From assembly GCF_030268685.1 (NCBI RefSeq), contig NZ_BSRQ01000004.1, positions 186,001 through 250,000 on the forward strand: a stretch of DNA of 64,000 nucleotides, read 5' to 3'. Under the pieces are notes generated by a model. That model did no database searches, was not told where the DNA came from, and worked only from the letters and a program-made list of their open reading frames with translations. Shown one piece after another: positions 59,917 through 64,000 of this stretch. This stretch comes from Microtetraspora sp. NBRC 13810. Its GTDB lineage: Bacteria > Actinomycetota > Actinomycetes > Streptosporangiales > Streptosporangiaceae. The first letter of the stretch is position 1; each line of letters begins with the position of its first letter. The translations under genes were made by a program, and so were the position numbers.

Positions 59917-60642
59917 ATGACCCCCATACCCCGCAAACTGTGCGAGCTGGCCACCGCCGCCGCCCTGCTCACCGCGACCGGCCTGACCCTGCCCGGCTCC
60001 GCGTACGCCGACATCCGGCCCACCCTGTCCGCCGAGCAGCAGCGCTCCGCCCCGCTCACCTACGGGCAGGACGTCTCCGGCTACGAGCCCGCCTACGACT
60101 GGGCCGCCAGCCCGGCCGAGTTCGGCATCGTCAAGGCGACCGAGGGACTGTCCTTCGTGGACGGCTCCTTCGCCCGGCACTGGCGGGAACTCGCCGACAA
60201 GGGCATCGTGCGCGGCGCCTACCACTACGGCCACCCCGCCAACGACCCCGTCGCGGAGGCCGACCACTTCCTCTCCGTGCTGAACGGCCAGCGCGCCAGG
60301 GCCGGCGACCTGCTCGTCCTGGACCTGGAGGAGACCGACGGCAGGTCGGTCGAGGAGGTCAACAGCTGGGCCAGGACGTGGCTCGCGCACGTCAAGGCGA
60401 AGACCGGCACCACCCCGCTCTTCTACAGCAGCTGGAACTTCGCGAACGTCTACGGCCGGGGCCTGTCCGGCTACCCGCTCTGGGTGGCCAACTACAGCAC
60501 GGAGAAGGGCAGCATCGACCCGCCCGCCGACTGGAAGACCTGGACCATCCACCAGTACTCCGACAGCCCGGTGGACCAGAACGTCTCCGCCCTCTCCCCC
60601 GCCCAGCTCCGCGCCCTCGGCCGCCCGTCCACAGCGGCCTGA
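59917..60642 (+). CDS. Secreted GH25 lysozyme
   Basis: The 241-residue protein starts at ATG 59917 behind GGAGGA and has a signal peptide cut near AYADI (about residue 33). The GH25 barrel has GQDVSGYEPAYDW with the first Asp, FGIVKATEGLSFVDGSFARH, GAYHYGHPAN and VLDLEETDG with the catalytic Asp/Glu pair. WVANYS and IHQYSDSP are family segments. It hydrolyses peptidoglycan glycan strands outside the cell. The c-di-AMP riboswitch upstream suits control by cell-wall or osmotic state. Confidence 0.93.
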   Translation: MTPIPRKLCELATAAALLTATGLTLPGSAYADIRPTLSAEQQRSAPLTYGQDVSGYEPAYDWAASPAEFGIVKATEGLSFVDGSFARHWRELADKGIVRGAYHYGHPANDPVAEADHFLSVLNGQRARAGDLLVLDLEETDGRSVEEVNSWARTWLAHVKAKTGTTPLFYSSWNFANVYGRGLSGYPLWVANYSTEKGSIDPPADWKTWTIHQYSDSPVDQNVSALSPAQLRALGRPSTAA

Positions 60643-60670
60643 CCCCCGCCGCGACGCAGGGCCCGCGCGG

Positions 60671-61636
60671 TCAGCCGGTCCCGCTCCTCAGCATCGAGGC
60701 GAGCGAGGCGGCGATGCCGGTCAGCGCCTGCCGCGCCGTGGGCGAGACGCCGAGCATGTCCAGGGAGCCGTGGATCAGCCCGGGAAGCCGGTGCCGGACC
60801 ACCGGCACGCCGGCCGCGTCCAGGGCGTCGGCGTACGCCTCCCCCTCGTCCCGCAGCGGGTCGTAGTCGGCGGTGACGACGATCGCGGGCGGGGCGCCGG
60901 CCAGGTCGGGGGCGCGCAACGGGGAGACGCGGGCGTCGTGCGGGTCGCCGCCGCCGGACAGGTAGTTGCCGAAGCACCACAGGACGTCGGGCATCTCCAG
61001 GTGGTAGCCGGCGCCGCACTCCTTGCGGGACGGGTAGAGCTCCGGGCTCGGGTCGAGATCGGTCGCCGGGTAGACGAGGAGCTGGGCGGCGAGCCGCGGG
61101 CCGTCCTCCCGGCTCGCCAGGGCGAGGACGGCGGAGAGGTTGCCGCCCGCGCTGTCCCCGCCCACGCAGAGCCGGTCCGGGTCCCCGCCGAGCGAGGCGA
61201 TGTTCCCGGCCGCCCAGTGGAGCGCCGCCGTACAGTCCTGCGGGCCGGCCGGCCACGGCGCCTCCGGGGCCAGCCGGTAGGCGACGGTCACCACGACCAC
61301 GCCCGCCTCGGCGCAGAGCTGCCGGGCGATGATGTCCGCCGTGTCCAGGCTGCCGGTGCTCCAGCCGCCGCCGTGCAGCCACAGCAGCGTCGGCACGGCG
61401 CCGCCGCGGGCCGGGGGACGGTAGACGCGCGCCGGGAGCGGCACCACGGGGCCGGGGATGACCAGGTCCCGCACCGCCCCGACCTCCGCCCGTTCGGCCG
61501 GCGGGCACAGGGTCGCCGCGTCGAACTCGTGCCCGCGGCGGGCCGCCTCCACGGACGAGCCGCCCGCCGGGCGTTCGAACCGCGGGTCGTCGGCCATCCG
61601 GTCGAGCAGGCCGGCGATCTCCGGCGCGAGAGGCAT
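60671..61636 (-). CDS. HSL-type alpha/beta hydrolase (esterase)
   Basis: The 321-residue protein starts MPLAPEIAGLLDRMADDPRF at ATG 61636. It has oxyanion motif LHGGGWSTGS, nucleophile GDSAGGNLSAVLALA, the Asp in VTADYDPLRDEGEAY and the His in GLIHGSLDML. This is a typical hormone-sensitive-lipase family carboxylesterase of the cytoplasm. It lies downstream of a truncated MFS gene on the same strand, 48 bases away. The substrate is unknown. Confidence 0.92.
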   Translation of the reverse strand: MPLAPEIAGLLDRMADDPRFERPAGGSSVEAARRGHEFDAATLCPPAERAEVGAVRDLVIPGPVVPLPARVYRPPARGGAVPTLLWLHGGGWSTGSLDTADIIARQLCAEAGVVVVTVAYRLAPEAPWPAGPQDCTAALHWAAGNIASLGGDPDRLCVGGDSAGGNLSAVLALASREDGPRLAAQLLVYPATDLDPSPELYPSRKECGAGYHLEMPDVLWCFGNYLSGGGDPHDARVSPLRAPDLAGAPPAIVVTADYDPLRDEGEAYADALDAAGVPVVRHRLPGLIHGSLDMLGVSPTARQALTGIAASLASMLRSGTG

Positions 61637-61683
61637 GACAGGTTCTTTCACCCCGCGATTCTTGGGCACGGCCGCCGCTGTTC

Positions 61684-62220
61684 TCAAGTGGTCCCCGCAC
61701 CACCCTGCGGACCCGTGACGACCGGCGCGGCGGGCCGGCGTGGAAGGGCGAAGGTGAAGGCGTACGTCGCCGCGAGCAGGACGAGGCTGACCCAGACGGT
61801 GGCGGTGAAGGCCGCGCCGTACTGCCCGGCCGGTTCGCCGCCCGGCGTGCCGAGGGCGCCGAAGAAGACGGGGCCGATGACGGCGACGCCCACCGAGGCG
61901 GCGACCTGGGCGACGGTGTTGAACAGGCCGGAACCGGAGCCCGCGTGCCGGGCGGGGACGCTTTCCAGGGTCAGCTGGGCGAGCGGGGCCACGGTCAGGC
62001 CCATGCCCGCGCCGCCGACGACGACGCCGGGCAGGAAGTGCGCCCAGCCGGCATCGGGGGTGGCGGATCCCACGGCGACCGCGAGGAGGACGAAGCCGGC
62101 GGCCAGCACGACGAGCCCGATCTGCACGGTGGCCCGGCCGAGCCGCGGCAGCAGCACCGCGGCGCCGAGCCCGGCGGCGCCGGTGGTGGCGATCGGCCAG
62201 GGCAGGATCGCCACGCCCGC
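61684..62220 (-). pseudogene. C-terminal half of a DHA2-type MFS efflux gene
   Basis: The frame opens near 62220 as VAILPWPIATTGAAGLGAAV and runs through about five membrane helices, including GVVVGGAGMGLTVAPLAQLT and HAGSGSGLFNTVAQVAASVG. These are motifs from the last half of 14-helix drug exporters. The first seven or more helices are missing; the frame starts at a junction 25 bases from the ABC permease stop. Confidence 0.8.
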
Positions 62221-62244
62221 TCCATCACCTGTGCGGCGCCGGGG

Positions 62245-63051
62245 TCACGCCTCCGCCCTGGCCGCGCGATGCCATCGCAGGACGCGGCGCTCGACGGCCA
62301 GGAAGGCGGCGTTGAAGGCGATGCCCAGCAGGCCGAGGAGCAGCGTCGCCGACCACATGGTGGGGATGTCGACCTCCCCCTGCGCGATGAGCAGCCGGTA
62401 GCCGACCCCCTCGGTGCCGCCGAGCAGCTCGGAGACGACCATCATGATGAGCGCGAGGGCGACGCTGAGCCGCAGGCCCGCGAAGATCTTCGGCATCGCG
62501 CCGGGCAGGATGATCCTGGTCAGCCGCTGCCGCCTGGAGATCCCGAAGGCCTGCGCGGTCTCCAGGTACTGGCGGTCGATGTGCCGTGCCCCTTCGATGG
62601 AGTTGACCAGCACCGGCCACACGACGCCGAAGACGATGGCGGCGAGCTGGGTGGGGGTGCCCACGCCGAACAGCAGCAGGAAGTAGGGCAGCAGCACCGG
62701 CGGCGGCAGGGTCCGGCCGAAGTGGATCAGCGGGCCGAGGTACTGCGAAAGCGTGGCCGAGCGGCCGAGCGCCACCCCTGCCGCGATCCCGGCGGCGCAC
62801 GCCAGGGCCCAGCCGAGCAGCAGGCGGCCCAGGCTGGGCAGCACGTGGACGAGGGCGTCGTCGGTGAGGAACAGCCGCCCGGCGGGCCCGGAGAACCACA
62901 TCTCGTGCAGCCGGGCCGCGATCTGCGAGGGCGGCGGGAAGTAGACGGCCTGCGCCCGCCGGGCGGCGACCTCCCACAGGACCACCGCGACCGGCACCGG
63001 CCACAGCCGGGCGGCGCCGGCGGCCAGGCGGACCGGGAGCCGGCGTCTCAT
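62245..63051 (-). CDS. ABC importer permease, SsuC/TauC type (second)
   Basis: The 268-residue inner-membrane protein starts at ATG 63051, overlapping the previous stop as ATGA. It has about six membrane segments and the EAA-like loop TAQAFGISRRQRLTRIILPG, AMPKIFAGLRL, which docks the ATPase. The family imports sulfonates, taurine, nitrate or similar. It is the last gene of the operon before the truncated MFS. With the other permease it probably forms a heterodimer. Confidence 0.9.
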   Translation of the reverse strand: MRRRLPVRLAAGAARLWPVPVAVVLWEVAARRAQAVYFPPPSQIAARLHEMWFSGPAGRLFLTDDALVHVLPSLGRLLLGWALACAAGIAAGVALGRSATLSQYLGPLIHFGRTLPPPVLLPYFLLLFGVGTPTQLAAIVFGVVWPVLVNSIEGARHIDRQYLETAQAFGISRRQRLTRIILPGAMPKIFAGLRLSVALALIMMVVSELLGGTEGVGYRLLIAQGEVDIPTMWSATLLLGLLGIAFNAAFLAVERRVLRWHRAARAEA

Positions 63052-63818
63052 CGGCGCTCCCCGGCGGTGCGGAGGTGGTGCCAGCGGAAGAGCCTGCGCT
63101 CGGTGCCGGCCAGGACCGCGTTCACCAGGACGCCGATGACGCCGGTCCACACGATGGCCGCGATCATCGCCACCCGCTGGTTGCCCGCCGACGCCTCGGT
63201 CAGGTAGACGCCGATGCCGGTCCCGCCCGCGAACAGCTCCACGCTCACGGCGACGATCAGCGTGACCGACGCGGCGATCCGCACCCCGGTGGCGATGAAC
63301 GGCGCGGCGCTCGGCAGCGAGACCCGGACGACCACCGCCACCGGGCCGAACCCGAAGCCGCGCAGCGTGTCCTTGGCCACCGGATCGACGTCGCGCATGC
63401 CGTACACGGTGTTGAAGAGGATCGGCCACGACGAGGCGAAGACCACCAGGGCGACCTTCGCGTCCCCCGGGTCGAAGAAGAGGAACTGCGCCACCGGGAT
63501 CAGCGCGACGGCCGGGATGGGCCGGAGGAACTCCACCAGCGGCAGCGCGCTCCGCTCCACCGGTCGCAGCGTGCCGAGCAGCACGCCGAGCGGCACGGCC
63601 GCCGCGGCGGCCAGCAGCAGCCCCAGGGCGCAGGCGCCGAGCGTGTCGGCGACGTCGGAGAGGAAGTCGCCGCCGGTCAGCAGCCTGGCCGCCTCGGCGA
63701 TGACGGCCGAGGCGCGCGGCAGGACGAGCGGGTCGACGACGGTCAGGCTGAGGATCTCCGCCACGAGGAGGAAACCGGCCACGCCCGCCAGGGCGCGCAG
63801 GACGGGCCCCCTGGTCAT
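63048..63818 (-). CDS. ABC importer permease, SsuC/TauC type (first)
   Basis: The 256-residue protein starts at ATG 63818, overlapping the binding-protein stop as ATGA. It has about six membrane segments and the coupling loop KDTLRGFGFGPVAVVVRVSL, PSAAPFIATGVRI. It resembles nitrate/taurine/sulfonate permeases. Two different permease genes in one operon are less usual than the single homodimeric SsuC, so a heterodimeric channel is likely. Confidence 0.9.
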   Translation of the reverse strand: MTRGPVLRALAGVAGFLLVAEILSLTVVDPLVLPRASAVIAEAARLLTGGDFLSDVADTLGACALGLLLAAAAAVPLGVLLGTLRPVERSALPLVEFLRPIPAVALIPVAQFLFFDPGDAKVALVVFASSWPILFNTVYGMRDVDPVAKDTLRGFGFGPVAVVVRVSLPSAAPFIATGVRIAASVTLIVAVSVELFAGGTGIGVYLTEASAGNQRVAMIAAIVWTGVIGVLVNAVLAGTERRLFRWHHLRTAGERR

Positions 63819-64000
63819 GCCGGGGGTGCCGCGACGAGCTGGGCCGCGTCGATCCGGGTCTTGGTGATCTGGAACTCCGCCAGCAGGTCGACGACCTTCT
63901 GCACGCCCCGGACGTCGACGGAGGCGGTGAACTCGCCCAGGCCCATGGCGGCGGCCACGCCGGCCGGGATCTGGGTGTAGGTGGGGATGATCCGGTTGAT
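63815..64000 (-). CDS. ABC importer substrate-binding protein (3' end only)
   Basis: Only the last 61 codons are present, the rest lying beyond base 64000. They read IPTYTQIPAGVAAAMGLGEF and VQKVVDLLAEFQITKTRIDA, the usual C-terminus of SsuA/NMT1-type lipoproteins. The stop overlaps the permease start by 4 bases (ATGA), so the three genes form one operon. The ligand cannot be told. Confidence 0.75.
   Translation of the reverse strand: MNRIIPTYTQIPAGVAAAMGLGEFTASVDVRGVQKVVDLLAEFQITKTRIDAAQLVAAPPA

Overview
The window reads as a chromosome segment of a GC-rich actinobacterium. G or C dominates third codon positions, GTG and TTG starts are common, several transcripts look leaderless, and the gene families are typical of soil actinomycetes. 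A DosR/DosS-like dormancy cluster with a CBS-BON protein fits Streptosporangiales (Nonomuraea or Actinomadura type), but that placement is inference. No rRNA, tRNA, CRISPR array or complete mobile element was seen.

Layout. 1-1.2 kb: start of a drug-efflux ABC ATPase divergent from a TetR regulator, with four phased 21-bp operator repeats between them. 1.3-5.9 kb: dormancy/hypoxia cluster (universal stress protein, NarL-type regulator, flavin split-barrel protein, GAF sensor kinase, CBS-BON protein) with two DosR/OsdR-like boxes. 5.9-16.9 kb: AraC/NmrA pair, a 1320-residue secreted metallophosphoesterase, a HupE-like membrane protein, a two-component system, a secreted SnoaL-like protein and a MarR regulator. 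17.1-19.5 kb: XRE-cupin regulator divergent from a thioredoxin-reductase/methyltransferase fusion. 19.5-21.7 kb: a lower-GC scar with a VKOR fragment, orphan small frames, a histidine phosphatase and an IS701-like remnant. 21.7-26.2 kb: haloalkane dehalogenase with two regulators, a [2Fe-2S] protein and two small secreted proteins. 26.2-33.3 kb: threonine synthase, RpiR, two MFS pumps with ROK and ArsR-type regulators, and an Lrp protein. 33.4-35.7 kb: decayed ABC permease and kinase fragments, then a TPR protein preceded by a 43-residue exported peptide. 35.7-41.1 kb: small divergent regulator-enzyme modules (MarR, HxlR, TetR), several with a decayed partner. 41.2-52.9 kb: questin-oxidase-like protein, two aldehyde dehydrogenases around an IclR regulator, DJ-1 and GlxA proteins, LysR/aldo-keto reductase units, and a TetR beside a gene remnant. 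53-60.7 kb: GH87 alpha-1,3-glucanase, flavin monooxygenase, GlxA/oxidoreductase pair, and a c-di-AMP (ydaO/yuaA) riboswitch ahead of a GH25 lysozyme. 60.7-64 kb: esterase, truncated MFS gene and an SsuC-type ABC importer running off the end.

The region is mainly a set of one-enzyme, one-regulator modules. Nearly every regulator sits head-to-head with its likely target, and many intergenic spacers carry a readable dyad or direct repeat. At least eight genes are truncated, frameshifted or reduced to stubs, often beside an intact regulator, so this looks like an accessory region under turnover. The strongest candidates for new biology are the exported peptide/TPR pair at 34.3-35.4 kb, the riboswitch-lysozyme leader at 59.4-59.9 kb, the triple-repeat metallophosphoesterase and the reductase-methyltransferase fusion.
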